DNA of 64,000 nucleotides, from the NCBI GenBank assembly GCA_029449245.1, contig JANATF010000001.1, positions 3,534,001 to 3,598,000 on the forward strand, written 5' to 3'. The position numbers and the translations under genes are program-made. Within the stretch, counting starts at the first letter, position 1; every line of letters starts with the position of its first letter. Origin of the DNA: Mortierella alpina. Its lineage: Eukaryota > Mortierellomycota > Mortierellomycetes > Mortierellales > Mortierellaceae. Below, piece after piece: positions 25,654 to 37,748 of this stretch. The notes under the pieces are model-generated. The model was given only the letters and a program-made list of their open reading frames with translations. It ran no database searches and was not told the origin of the DNA.

Positions 25654-27010
25654 TCACTTGCGTGCGCCGCTCTCATTGTAGGCACTCAGTATGTGTTCAA
25701 TAATGGATTCCAAACCAACACCGTTCTTGACCTGTGCAAACACTGTGGGCCCTGGCCCACGCATTTTGGCGGAATCCCGGGCCATCACATCCAAGTTTGC
25801 TCCCACAATCTCGGCAAGGTCCGTCTAAGGCAACAACACGCGGCAAAGAAATGTCAGTGTGCTTGATATTAGCAGACTTTGAACTGAGCTCATGAACAAA
25901 AAAAGAAAGTGTTGGTGGCTACCTTGTTGATGACTAAAAGGTCAGACTGGCTCGTTCCTGGACCTCCCTTTCGAGGAACTTTATCGCCTCCTGCAACATC
26001 GATCACTACCGCAGCGAACAAAAGAAGTACTTGCATACATCAGTGGTCCACGTCCTTGACATACAACACAGGGCCAATGGTCCAGTGTAAAGAAAGTTAA
26101 GAAAGTTCCGTACCATAAATGATATAGTCTGCCAACTCGCGAGAGTAATTGGCTGCCAAATTGTCTCCTCCACTCTCTATCAAGAGCAATTCAGGGTTGA
26201 ACTTGGCCTGCAGTTGCTCCAGGGCAGCCAGGTTGGCAGAGATGTCCTCACGGATAGCCGCGTGCGGGCAGCCACCTGTCTCAATAGCGACGATGCGCTC
26301 GGGATCCTCAAGAGCCTTGTTACGAACTAGAAAGTCAGTATCTTCTGTCGTGAAGATGTCATTTGTGACACACGCAAGGCTGTAGTCCTTGGACAGTCGT
26401 CGGCAGAGTTCCAGCATCAGAGCTGTCTTTCCGGATCCCACGGGTCTACGTGGCGACACAATGGAGATAAGGGCGCAGAGAATGTGACTGGGAGGTTAGC
26501 AAAAGAGAACCTTCTTTCTGGCTAATATCACATGGGGGAAGTCGATAAGCGCGAAAAGGCTGAAGGTGGATGCCAAGTTCACTAGTCTGTCGCTGGGTTT
26601 CCATAAGGTAGAGCATGCATTGCGAGCGCTACAAGTAAAATCAAATATGACCACCAGTCATCATCTCATCCTCAATGAACTTACCCTCCGATTCCCACGG
26701 TAAACGCGCGCTCCTCCCAGTCGCGGTTGTCATAGACGGGCAAGTGTCGTTCCACGAACTTGCCAGCAGTATCGATCTGCTCATGACGATGGCCGTGCTC
26801 GATATCTGCCTGGGTCCAGCCGTCATACTTTGTGAGGTTATACCTTTCACTGCTAGTCAACTTGGGTGCATCATGGCTGTGTTCATGTGAATGAGGCTGT
26901 CCGTCATGGTCATGAGAATGGGAGTGGCCGTCGTTGTCATGGTGGTGGTGGTCGTGGCCTCCAGAAGCCCCTGATGCAGCAGAACCGTGTTTCTCAAAGC
27001 GGCAGGACAT
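25654..27010 (-). CDS. ureG: Urease accessory protein UreG (nickel-insertion GTPase)
   Basis: Four exons close in phase: 27010-26685, 26445-26114, 26005-25923 and 25824-25654 (303 aa). UreG is a SIMIBI-class GTPase that works with UreD/H, UreF and UreE-like functions to deliver nickel to urease. Visible are the P-loop [11 protein letters not shown] split by intron 1, the invariant [11 protein letters not shown] metal-binding motif (Cys and His), the ESGGDNLAA motif, [15 protein letters not shown], and the guanine-specificity region VINKTDLA. The N-terminal ~60 residues contain a run of His with Gly/Asp/Ser, as in plant UreG, which probably stores or binds Ni. In bacteria that role is played by the UreE tail. 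The start at 27010 is used because the frame upstream has no ATG. It is divergent from the urease gene, 2 kb away. Confidence 0.97.
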
Positions 27011-29019
27011 GTTGGTTTTTTTTTTTTGGCGAATGGTATCAGGTTGAGAAGAAAAGAAAGCTGGGCTACAGTTCAATGGCGGCTAGAATTACGTCACGGA
27101 AGTGAGCAAAACGGCGCCATCGCGCAATGTAGCCCAGCACTGGGGAGCATGCTGACAGGCATGCCTACATATGCTATCTAGCTACTTAAGCAAACTGCAA
27201 AGTTGTCGTTTTTGCATGTGGAGAACGACAAAACTCCAGGCGTGACTAGAGATCAAGAAGGGTGGGCGATCAGACGTTGCTCGTTCGCAGTGTTCGTGGT
27301 GCAGGTGGCATAATATCATTCTCTTACCCTTCTCTTACGACGGAAATGAGCCGCCCTTGAGGTGTGGCGACATAGTCGGCGAGGACTAAGTGGAAAAAGA
27401 GAGTGATCAGATAAACGTATTCTTTGGACAGCAAGAAAGAAGGAAAGGCAAGAAGGTGGCTGTTGTTGGAGACGACCACTTACCTCTGCGTGTCGCGGGT
27501 GAAGGGAGAGAGCAGACGCAAAGGAGAAACGTATCGCAAAGTAGGGCATCTTTTATACCACGGTCAATCGTCACCCTTACTCAACACTGACCTCGAGTTT
27601 CGGTCATGGCTGTATCAATGATGGTGATGGTAGAGTTCGGCGAAGGATGTCAGTGTACAACCCACAGTTAAAAACGTTATTTTCACATCGACTATTTGAG
27701 TCGCATTGGGTTTGGGGCAGCCAGAGCACGGCTTCCAAGAAGCTGAACTGACGTGTTCATCGTTTAAAGTCAACTGCCGCACCTCTATAATGTGAAAAAG
27801 TTACTGCCGCCCTTCACAAGCAGGGGCTGGGAAACATCGCAAGGAGGCTCCTTCCCGAACTCTACTGCAACAAGTGCTGCAGCATGCATATCTTCATATC
27901 TTGCACCGCTTCCAAACGGCTCCTGTGGATCCAAGAAAATATGGCACTTGTGCAGACCATGCAGTGACGGAGAAATGTCACTGTAGACAGTCGCAGTTGG
28001 GTGGCCATTTTAGGTTAGGCCTGTGAAGGGTCTTCCCGGACACCAAAACGTCGGCGGCTAAATTACTGAACGCACGCGGCGCAGGAACAGACGTGCTACG
28101 AAAAAAAAAAACCTTGCGCTGCGCGCGGGCAAGGATGGACAGCCATTGCCGTTTTTATACATGGTTGTCTTTACGGATCACTCTTCCGAGGACCTTGTGG
28201 CATCAACGAACGGTGCATGTTTTATATACCTCATTTGATATTTATCCGCCGTTGCTGTGGATCGATTCCCCCCCACCGAACAATATGGCTGAGCCCAGTG
28301 TGCAAATGATGGGGCGCGGTACGCCGCTCTGTTGTTGCAACTTGCAAGAGGTCAGATGAGTGATGCGGTTACGAACGCCTTTCACCATTATGGCAGGGGC
28401 CGGGGCAGTATAGTGTCATTCTTAGACATGATGAGGATAGAGGACGCCGTTCCCGTTGTCAATCTGTCCGTGCCAGCAGCAGAGTTGAAGGAGTTGCGAG
28501 CCGAGTCCAGAGCCAAAGTCGCCCGCAGGCAGAGGGATGTGCAAGGGGAGGGGAGGAGGGGACCTCAGCATCCATGCAGCCGACATCTTGTCATGTTTTG
28601 CACGGGCATGCGCTGTCTGCGGATCGATACCACTCAGAGCCTCTTAAATTCTGGTCTCGCCTCTTTTGTTTCGCCTTTCCTCTTCTCTTCTCGTCTTCAC
28701 TCTCGTCTTTCGCTTCCCTCTCTTCACTTTCTCTCTGCTTCTACTCCAGGCACCTTCGCCATCATCCTCAGCACATTCAAGTCGACTGCCTTTCTCCGAC
28801 TCCTCCTCACTCGGAACAACCACCCGTCGCTCGCTCGCGTGCGTCTGTAAATCTTTTCTTTAATTTCCGAGGCCACAAGCTGACCTTCAACAGGAACTGC
28901 ACGGCGATTCCTTCTTGCACCACTTGAGCTTTTTTCCACCCGCATTCGTTATCATCGCCTCTTGCCTTCCTACACGCCTATCGCTCTCACTTCCCAGCTC
29001 TTAACCACATATACCCGTC
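27011..29019. promoter_or_regulatory. Divergent intergenic region between ureG and urease
   Basis: About 2 kb with no supported gene. Three GATA-factor-type sites occur: AGATAA at 27409-27414 and TTATC at 28242-28246 and 28949-28953. That number is about what chance predicts. The last ~350 nt before the urease ATG are pyrimidine-rich, a typical fungal core promoter and leader. A small frame at 28332-28850 has no recognisable motif. Confidence 0.5.
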
Positions 29020-32000
29020 ATGAAGCTCGTGCCGCGCGAACTGGACAAGCTTGTTCTCCACCAGGTCGGCTTTTTAGCTCAGAAGCGACTCGCTCGCGGC
29101 CTGCGCCTGAACAAGACAGAGACGATTGCCTTGATCGCCAGTCAGCTTGCAGAGTTCATCCGCGACGGCCGCCATTCCGTCGCTGACCTCATGGATCTCG
29201 GAAAGCAATTCTTGGGACGCCGCCAAGTCATGCCCGGCGTCGCGGAGACTGTGCATGAGGTGCAGATCGAGGGGACATTCCCCGATGGAACCAAGCTCGT
29301 TACAGTCCACGACCCCATCAGCAACGAAAGCGGAAACTTGGAGCTGGCCCTGCACGGCTCCTTCTTGCCTATTCCCGATGCGGACCGTTATTTTCCCCCT
29401 ATCGCAGAAGCTGAAGAGGCTGCCTTCCCTCACCCGCCTGGAGCGATCCTCACTGCACCGGGAACACTCACACTTAACAAGGGACGCAAGCGCTTGCGGC
29501 TAGAGATCACCAACACGGGGGATCGTCCTATCTTGGTGAGTGATCTGGCTTATCTCGTCTCGTCTCTGTTCAAGTTTCTGAACTACTTATGACCATGACC
29601 CATCCTGTTCCTGTTCCTGTTCTGGCCACGACCTCTTTTGTTTCACACACTATCGCCCGACGAGTGCAACCAGGGTTGATAGAGGGGTGGGGTTGAGAGT
29701 GTGCGGCGATGCGTCTTCAAACAAACTTTCTTCTGGTGCCGTTATCCGTGGGCCACACGAGCGTGAACCCTTTTTTTTTCGTTCTATTTTTTTTCATGTG
29801 CCTGCTGTGGTGGCCGACACTCCGGCCCTATCTTGCCCAATCGGGATGCTCTTCTCCTCTTACTTTCCATTCGTATCTCGCTTTTTAATTTGGCTTTTCC
29901 AATCACGAGGCAAGGGGGATGGCGACCAAACCTTGAATTCCTATCGCACGACCACCGATACCGATATCTCATCATTTGGTGTCATCGAGCCGCACTTCTC
30001 GCCTACCAGTATCTCAAGGGGGGTTGACCGTGGTCGTGCGGGCTGGACGACGATGGAAGGTGCTGGATATGGAGTTTGGAGGGCTGCAGACTGCATGAAC
30101 TCCCGTTATCTTGCCCTCTGGCTGGTGTTGCGCTCGACCTCTCTTCTAGCACCTTCGTACTCGCTCTTGTTTGTGTTTTCCAGGAGCAAATTGCCTATCA
30201 GGGCAATTGCATCCTCGTGTTTGTGGTGATTTTTTGTTTCTTGCCCAGATAGACAAGTGTCCGAAATGCATTCGAGAGGCATACTAACATTATTTCACAC
30301 ATTGAAAACAACATATCAGGTTGGATCCCACTTTCACCTAATTGAGGCCAACAGTGCATTGAAGATGGACCGCGCATTGGCTTACGGCCGTAGACTTGAT
30401 ATCCCAGCCGGATCCGCTATCCGTTTCGAGCCCGGCGAGAAGAACACAGTGACAACTGTGAGCATTGCAGGCAAGAAAATCATCACAGGAGGCAATAACT
30501 TGGCCACAGGAGCTGTCGACCCCGCTCGTCTGCAGGAAATTTTGTCGAATCTTGTGGCTCGCAACTTTTTGCATCGCGAGCAGTCCGCAGCACTCAATGC
30601 CAAGGAGATTCCAGAATACCAGATCCCAAGAGAGGTCTATCAGTCGTTCTATGGACCAACGGTCGGAGACAAGGTGAGACTTGGGGACACCGACTTGTGG
30701 ATTGAGATTGAGAAAGATTATACGCACTACGGCGACGAGTGCAAATTTGGCGGAGGAAAGGTTTTGAGGGAGGGGATGGGACAAGCCAATGGCGTGCCCG
30801 ATAGCGAAGCGTTGGACCTGGTTATCACGAACGCCATTATTCTCGACTATACTGGGATCATCAAGGTAAGACTTGAGCGCGTGATTATATGAACACTCCC
30901 TCGGCTGCTCGCTTGTTTATTGACAGCACCACCGCTGCTTCGTTGAAACGTCGTTGCGCATAGGCCGACATTGGAATCAAACAGGGAGTGATCTCAGGCA
31001 TCGGCAAAGCTGGGAACCCCGATGTTATGGAGGATGTCTCACCGAATATGATTGTTGGTGTGACGACCGAGGTTATGGCAGGAGAGCATATGATCGTGGT
31101 TGCCGGCGGAATCGATACACACGTCCATTACATCTGCCCGCAATTGATCGAGGAGGCATTGACATCGGGATTGACAACGTTGATCGGCGGCGGCACTGGG
31201 CCCAACACTGGATCGAATGCTACCACTTGCACACCTGCAGCAGAATTTATCAAGATGATGATGCAGGCAACAGACGCGTCTCCGGTTAACATCGGTATCA
31301 CCGGTAAAGGCAACACAGCGCATCTCAATGGCGTCCACGACCAGGTCAAAGCTGGCGTTGTTGGACTGAAGCTGCATGAGGACTGGGGAACAACACCTGC
31401 TGCAATCGACAACTGCCTGACTGCCTGTGACATGTACGATGTGCAGGTAAAGACAACTTTTAAACACACCAAAAACTCAACATATTTTACCGCATGCCTA
31501 GAATACAGTCCCGCTAACATCTTTGTTTGCATGTAGGCAACTATCCACACCGATACCTTGAACGAGGCTGGATTTGTTCAATCAACTGTCGGAGCCATCA
31601 AAGGACGCACCATCCACACATACCATACTGAGGGAGCCGGGGGAGGACATGCGCCTGATATCATCACGGTTTGTGGCCAGCCGAATGTCCTCCCCTCAAG
31701 TACAACGCCAACCCTGCCTTTCACCAAGAATACGCTAGATGAACACATCGACATGCTTATGGTATGTCACCATCTAGACAAGAACTTGCCTGAGGACGTG
31801 CATTTTGCCGAGAGCCGCATCCGAGGCGAAACCATTGCTGCTGAGGGATGCTTGCACGACATGGGCGCCATCAGTATGATCAGCAGTGACTCTCAAGCAA
31901 TGGGAAGGATAGGAGAAGTTGTTGGAAGGACCTGGATGCTCGCAGACCGTATGAAGCAAGTACGGGGTCATATTCACGACGAGAGATCTGGCGCATATCC

Positions 32001-32640
32001 CACCACGGCCGATAACTTTAGGGTCAAGCGATATGTTGCCAAGTATACCATCAATCCGTAAGTGCCAGACGTGAGATATCGAAACGTTCTATTTTGTTTG
32101 AGGCAATATTTTACCCTCCCTGCTCACGCATGCGCCTTCTCATCTTTTCAACTGCTGTATAGTGCAATCGCGCACGGAATCTCTCATCTTGTGGGCTCCA
32201 TCGAGGTTGGCAAAATAGCTGACCTGGTCATGTACGATCCAGCCTGCTTTGGGTCCAAACCGACGCACGTCCTAAAGTCTGGTGTCGTGACCTTCTCGGC
32301 CATGGGTCTCGCCAATGGCAGCATCCCGTCTACAGAGCCGATCATTCTCCGTCCCATGTTCGGAGCCCTGGGCAGTGCCGCAGCGAAGAATTCGATCGTC
32401 TTCATGTCCCAAGCTGCCGTGGACTTGAACCGAGGACAGGAGTACGGACTTCAGAAGAGAGTAGAGGCGATCAAGAAGTGCAGAGACATCTCCAAGGCAG
32501 ACATGAAGCTCAACGACCATTGCCCTGTGGTGGAGGTCGATCCCGAGTCCTTTGAGGTGAGCGTCGAGGGCATCATGATCAGTGACATGGTCAAGCCTGC
32601 AGACACTCTTCCTCTGGCACAGAGCATGTACATCTTCTAG
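29020..32640 (+). CDS. URE1: Urease, single-chain (fused gamma-beta-alpha)
   Basis: Five exons close in phase: 29020-29535, 30320-30865, 30964-31446, 31537-32057 and 32163-32640 (847 aa, the normal eukaryotic length). It hydrolyses urea to ammonia and carbamate with a Ni2 centre in the cytosol. The gamma domain starts [17 protein letters not shown], and the beta domain joins at [18 protein letters not shown] across intron 1. In the alpha domain the Ni-binding histidines (GGIDTHVHY), the lysine to be carbamylated ([10 protein letters not shown]) and the mobile-flap cysteine (MVCHHLD) are all present, so the enzyme should be active. Intron 1 is 784 nt, far longer than the other three (90-105 nt). 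AATAAA follows at 32668-32673. UreG lies upstream in opposite orientation. Confidence 0.98.
29536..30319 (+). other. Long first intron of the urease gene
   Basis: The intron has a GTGAGT donor and a CAG acceptor. Joining exons 1 and 2 gives RPIL-VGSHFH, matching the usual RPIxVGSH of ureases, so no exon is missing. A 180-codon frame at 29687-30229 lies inside but shows no family features. The length suggests intronic regulatory content. Confidence 0.75.
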
Positions 32641-35600
32641 AGCAGCTTTTGCGTTTGAGGCGTCTGTAATAAATATTGTATCATAGAACGAAGGCGGCAG
32701 TGATCCAAGGGTGTGATGGAGTGCAAACGTGCAGGCTATGGCCACAGCCTTAGTGTAACGTCTTTCGATCATGCGTCCGCACGGACCAGGTATCGCGTCC
32801 TAACGAGTAACTATATTCGCCAAAACTTTGCTCGCCGCGACAACGTTGTTGCAAGGAGAGGCAGTGTTAGCCTTGACTTTACTGTGGCACGCCATTGCCA
32901 ATATGCAACGCGAACTCTCCAGAGTATTGTAGATGAAAAAGGGAGGATCGCCAAATTAAGAAACTAAGAATCGTCGTGAACGGGGGTCTAGGGAGTTGGG
33001 CTTTTATTTTTGGATGAGAGGACGGTGTTCCGTCGGCGGTTACAATAGCAAAGCAGCAAACCTGCTCTTCCTTCAATGGCTGTTTTTATGCTTGACAGAA
33101 GTTTTGTTTTCTGGCACCGTTGCCTCAAGAAGGCAGTGGTACACCCTAATCTACACTCTGGAAGCAATATCGCTGTGTAGTGTACATATATATGACAGGG
33201 TTGCACATCTGTAGGCCGAACACGGTCAAGGCTACGTGTCCTCTTTTTGATTGAGCAGAGAGAAACGCGTTTTTTCTCAGGGGTTGGGAAGACTAGCGGA
33301 CGGAGCTAGGTCCCACGAAAAGAGACCTAACATGAAACACTTTTTCGCAGGGCAGTGCTCGTTTGTTCGGTGGCTACACTTAGTCAAGAAAGGAGACCCA
33401 AGGATTCAGATCTGCCAATCTTGACCCTCTCCGCTGTCTCAGAACGAAGGAGAGTGTAGGTACATTCTCATGATTCCAAGGCCAGGTTTTCTTTTGTACG
33501 CGATGCTTCACGCATTGTGGCACTCACGTCAGTGGCCAGTCTGACGAGGGTGATGCACCTTCAACGCAGGTGCTATCTTTTCATTTGTACGTTGTCTTGG
33601 GTTGCATAGGGATTCGGAAATTAAAAAGATGCACCGACCATCCCCCCCCCATAACAACGCTCTGTTGCTGCTCACACCACCGTTTATGCGAGCAGTGCAT
33701 GAAATGAACTGCAGGTGTATTCACGTCTTAGTAAACACAAGTGAAGCTGGTTGATGTTCCATCCTCCCCCCCCCCACGCCCCCCTCTTTCATCCATGTAC
33801 ATGTACAGTACATAATCGTCTCTTCTCTCCCTATTCTGTCAGTTTCTCTCCCCTCTTTTGAGGTTGCAAACGTCATTCCCTCAGTTTGCTCCCTCATCTT
33901 TCCCTCCACCCCTAACTTTGATGGTGCACGCCTCCACATTTTTAGACGTGCCGTCAACAAAATAAGTCCGTGCTATCTAACCGCAGGACGAGATCTCTAT
34001 CTATTGGCCTATGCACAAGAGCCATGTCTAACGCGTGCCTTACGCGCAGAATGAACTGGTGTACACCATGCATCGTGCTCCCTGGCGCAAGAAGGTTAAT
34101 CCCCAAATCTGTTGCTCCTATTGTAGGCATTCACAGACGCCCTCGCCCCCGCCCCTGTCGTTAAGTGGCGCTTGTCGACGAGTAAGACCGTCGCTACTCT
34201 ATCGTGCGGGCATTGGTGATGTAGGTGGGGTCTGCAGCGCGTGGCAGAACATGGTGTTCAAGACTACCTTAGAGCTTTGCACCAATGTGTGCGCCTTACT
34301 ACCATCCACTGCCCTAGTGGTGTAAGTCCTCGTCGGGTGTCGACACGATTCTTGTTCAATCCAAACCCCTTAGCCGCCCACCATTTGCGTAAAAAAACTG
34401 GTGTGAGTGAGTTCTATTTCCATGTTTTTGCACACCGGGAAGGGACCCCCCTTTTTTGTACGATTTGCAACCGACCGCAGCGGCAAACCTCACACTCAAA
34501 AGGGACATTGTGCTATCCGTTCTGTCTGAAAGTTCTCGTGGCATCGCGGTGCTTGCTCTAGATGTCAATGGACACCTTGACAATCGGTTCACATCTCCAC
34601 TATTGGCGATTTGCCTCTTCAGTGACAAATAGAGATCAGTCATTTGTCCAGTGGTGATCTATCTGTCCTTGGAGGCAGTAGACTAGATCACTACCCGCAT
34701 CACGGTATAGGTGTCCATTAGCCAAGACACTCAATGAGCTGAGCTTGCTGGATGACATATGCACGGTAGCCTGGTGCTCAGCAAGCGAGGCGCGCTGGTT
34801 CCCCTTTTGCTCTCTAGGCTCTTCATTTCTCTTCTATTGTCCCCTTTGCCTCAAAGGCCATTTTCGTACCTTCGCGTTCGTCACTCCTCTCACACTGGCT
34901 CTCGCCGATTGAGATTTACTCCTTTCGTTCTCTTTCACACTCCCAAACTACTCTTGTGCCTACTCAAACACATCCCCGACTCCTGGACTCTTCAAACTTC
35001 TACTCTATCAGCCCAGCAATCGACCCTGTCAATCGGTTCCATGCCAAAGTACCTTTGAACGTACAGTAGAAATCGTATGCTGCACAGACACACCGCGTTT
35101 TGGGTTCCTAGTTCCTCTCTCCCTTCTTTCCTTCTCCTATTGTCCTGTGTATCTTTTCCCTGCGTCCTGCAATCGATTCCCCTCCTCCCTCTCGCCCACC
35201 CGCTCCCTTTCGACGCTCCTCTTTCCTTCCTTCACTTCCCCCACCGCCCCACTTGGCTCTCAACCTTCTCTTTCCTTTTCATTTGTCACCTTGTCCCTCC
35301 CTTCATAGTTCCCACTCTAGATCAGCTATTCCCCTCAGAAGTCCGTTCTTTATAAGAGCGGGCGCCTACATGCATTTGTCTTTTTTTTTCCCACTCTTCT
35401 CCCTCTCCTCTTCAGCGTTGGTTTTTGTACCACTATCGCATATCTGGCTGGCCAGTACCGCAACCCCCTTACCCCTACCGCATCCTTCTTCCCGGCAAGA
35501 GCAAAGTCCACCACTATCCCCAATCATTCAACACGCCATCTACAGCCTCTCGTCCTTGCCAACGTGGCTCATTAACGTCCATAACCACATTTTGGTAATT

Positions 35601-36188
35601 TGAGATACACACTGTCAAAGAAGTCTCCACAGCAATTCATGGGTCTTGTGACAATGTCCCCAAGCTGGGACAGGATCAAGAAGAAAACAGGGAGCAGGGT
35701 ACTGACGACATTGTCTGATCTACAATTGCTTTTCCCGCAGGTATCTTTATCACGTCCAAGGTCAAAGGCAGCCACGCAGCAGCAGGATCAAGTCTGTTCA
35801 TTCTATCCTGCAACCAGACCCTTTTTTTTCTCTTCTTTTCCACAACGGCAGTACTCTCACTCTGCTGTCCCACCTTTTGTTCTTTTTTTCCAGCACACCT
35901 CCTGCCTGAGAATCCTTCCGTCTCCTTGGCCCTGTTTTCTTTCCAGAGTCTGCGCCCCCCTTCGTTTTCTTGCCAGTCAAGTTCTTTTTTTTTTTGCATC
36001 CGTGTCTGAACACTTTTCCTCCTTTGGCCACCAGCGATTCGGGTCGCCCCAATCATCATCAGGCAAGCATCCACCCAGGGCAGCAGAACAATAAAACCAT
36101 CGGTCCTCTCCTCCCCTCTGTCCCTATCCATCAGCTCCATTTGCACACCTTTTCTTTGCATAAAAGAGGAGCGATTTGCATAAACAAA
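32641..36188. other. Non-coding region of about 3.5 kb, with a pyrimidine-rich leader at its right end
   Basis: No supported gene. The left part holds the urease 3' end (AATAAA at 32668-32673) and unremarkable sequence. From about 34,780 to 36,180 the plus strand is strongly C/T-rich with homopolymer T runs, as in long fungal 5' leaders. It ends at the ATG of the zinc-finger gene. A possible untranslated-leader intron lies at 35595-35740. Confidence 0.5.
35595..35740 (+). other. Possible 5'-UTR intron of the zinc-finger gene
   Basis: A GTAATT donor and a strong pyrimidine-tract acceptor (TTGCTTTTCCCGCAG) enclose 146 nt, in the size range of introns here. It is not needed for any coding frame, so this is suggestive only. 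Confidence 0.3.
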
Positions 36189-37748
36189 ATGTCGTCTGTT
36201 CAACTTCCATCCATCCAGACCAACTTTGCTGTCTACCCTTCCTCATCCTCTTCACCTCCATCGCCACCCTCGACTGCGCGCCGGGTCCATCGATCCGTCT
36301 CTCCAGGTTCTGCAGCACCAGCAATGACATTTCAAACACGCTCTTACTCGACCTCCTCGCTCCTCTCGACTTACAGCTCGTCATCGGATCGCTCGCTGTC
36401 CCAGTCGCCCGGTCCTGCAACACCTTGCGGCATGATGAGTCGGTCTCCCTCGTTCACGGACCAACAGGTCTCGATCTCGGGCACACATTACAACGACAGC
36501 AGTAGCAGCGACTGCATTAACAACAAGCCCCTGTTCCCTGTCCCTGTGCATCAGCAGCCGCATAAACAAGCCCACCACCACTCCTCTTATGCTGGCCATC
36601 CTGCCTGCCCTTCTCTTCCTTCTTTGTATCCCTCATCCCACCGCTACCCTTCATCCACTTCTCGCCATCATCCATATCAACAACCACACACCCATCAGAA
36701 ACAACACCCCAGGCATCCAATGCAGAGCACCTCCTCCGACCATGACTACCACTCTAGTCAACGGCAAGGATATACCCTCCCCCCTCTCATTGCCCCTCAT
36801 CACCAACAACACTGGTCTCTAGCATATAGCAGAACACCTCCCAGTCCCTCATCGCCACAAGAGTCAACCTACAATTACCCTGCTCGCGATCGCAGTGATC
36901 ACAATCCACACCACGACCATCAGAATGTCCTCTACAAGCAGCACCATCAACAGCATCAAGAGAGATCGTCTTTCGGCTACAAGAGCAGCAGCAACTCAAG
37001 CAATTATTTCTATTCAACCACTCCACCACCACCACCATACTGTCCTTTGATCGCTGCGCCCGAGCATGAGGATCGTGGTGTAGCCCTCAATCCATCGAGT
37101 ACCCCTCCTTGCTCTCCCTTGCAAGCGATACGTGGTCCTTCACTAGTCGGCGAGGGTGGCGATGAGGATGAGGATGAGGACGCTGATGAGGATGACGATG
37201 CTGATGAAGATGAAGGTGAAGAGGACGAGGAAGAGAAAGACGACCATGCAAATCGCAGTGACAGCCCATCATCGTTCATGTCGCGCTCACGATCCTTCTC
37301 CAGGGATAGATCTTCATTTTCACCCGAACCATCTGCCTCCTCTGGTTACCTCGGATCCATGTCTGATGCATCCGTCTCAACCACGTCTCTCATGTCGTCC
37401 TCTACATCCTCATCCTCATCATCTTGTTCTGCGTCCAACGTTTCCATGACACCGGTCCCCACGACTACGCAGCTCCTGCTTTGCCCAGTGTGCAGTCGAG
37501 CCTTCAAGCCCAGCAAGAACCAAAACTGCAATCTTCGGCGGCACCTCAAGAACGTACACAACATGTCACCAGCCATTCATCCACGGAAATGCAAGTGGGA
37601 TTCGTTACCGGACGGTCGTGTCAAGGACGACAAGGACCGTAAGGAGCGGACTCGGAAGAGCAAACGGCTTTGGGCACGCAAATTTCGTCAGCGCCGCAAG
37701 GTTGAAGAGGCCGCCGTGGTCCTGAGCATGCTCAGTCAAGCGCTGTAG
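36189..37748 (+). CDS. C2H2-type zinc-finger protein, putative transcription factor
   Basis: A single-exon gene of 519 residues. The ATG at 36189 has a good context (ACAAAATG), and upstream in-frame sequence is leader-like. The first ~300 residues are rich in Ser, His, Pro, Gln and Tyr. Residues ~320-350 form an almost pure Asp/Glu run, a possible activation or histone-binding segment. Near the C-terminus one finger reads CPVC, then 16 residues, then H-x4-H (CPVCSRAFKPSK...NLRRHLKNVH). Most C2H2 fingers have 12 residues there, so this one carries a four-residue insertion. A strongly basic tail (RKERTRKSKRLWARKFRQRRK) follows and could supply DNA contacts and nuclear import. The exact family and targets are unknown. 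Confidence 0.8.
   Translation: MSSVQLPSIQTNFAVYPSSSSSPPSPPSTARRVHRSVSPGSAAPAMTFQTRSYSTSSLLSTYSSSSDRSLSQSPGPATPCGMMSRSPSFTDQQVSISGTHYNDSSSSDCINNKPLFPVPVHQQPHKQAHHHSSYAGHPACPSLPSLYPSSHRYPSSTSRHHPYQQPHTHQKQHPRHPMQSTSSDHDYHSSQRQGYTLPPLIAPHHQQHWSLAYSRTPPSPSSPQESTYNYPARDRSDHNPHHDHQNVLYKQHHQQHQERSSFGYKSSSNSSNYFYSTTPPPPPYCPLIAAPEHEDRGVALNPSSTPPCSPLQAIRGPSLVGEGGDEDEDEDADEDDDADEDEGEEDEEEKDDHANRSDSPSSFMSRSRSFSRDRSSFSPEPSASSGYLGSMSDASVSTTSLMSSSTSSSSSSCSASNVSMTPVPTTTQLLLCPVCSRAFKPSKNQNCNLRRHLKNVHNMSPAIHPRKCKWDSLPDGRVKDDKDRKERTRKSKRLWARKFRQRRKVEEAAVVLSMLSQAL

Noticed and set aside
28332-28850. A 172-codon frame upstream of urease
   Set aside because: No motifs and a pyrimidine-rich second half; it looks like leader sequence.
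27011-29019. GATA-factor control of the urease/UreG promoter
   Set aside because: Only three core sites in 2 kb, close to the number expected by chance, so not claimed as a regulatory element.
29687-30229. A 180-codon frame inside urease intron 1
   Set aside because: Joining the flanking exons gives a complete, conserved urease sequence, and the frame has no recognisable domain.
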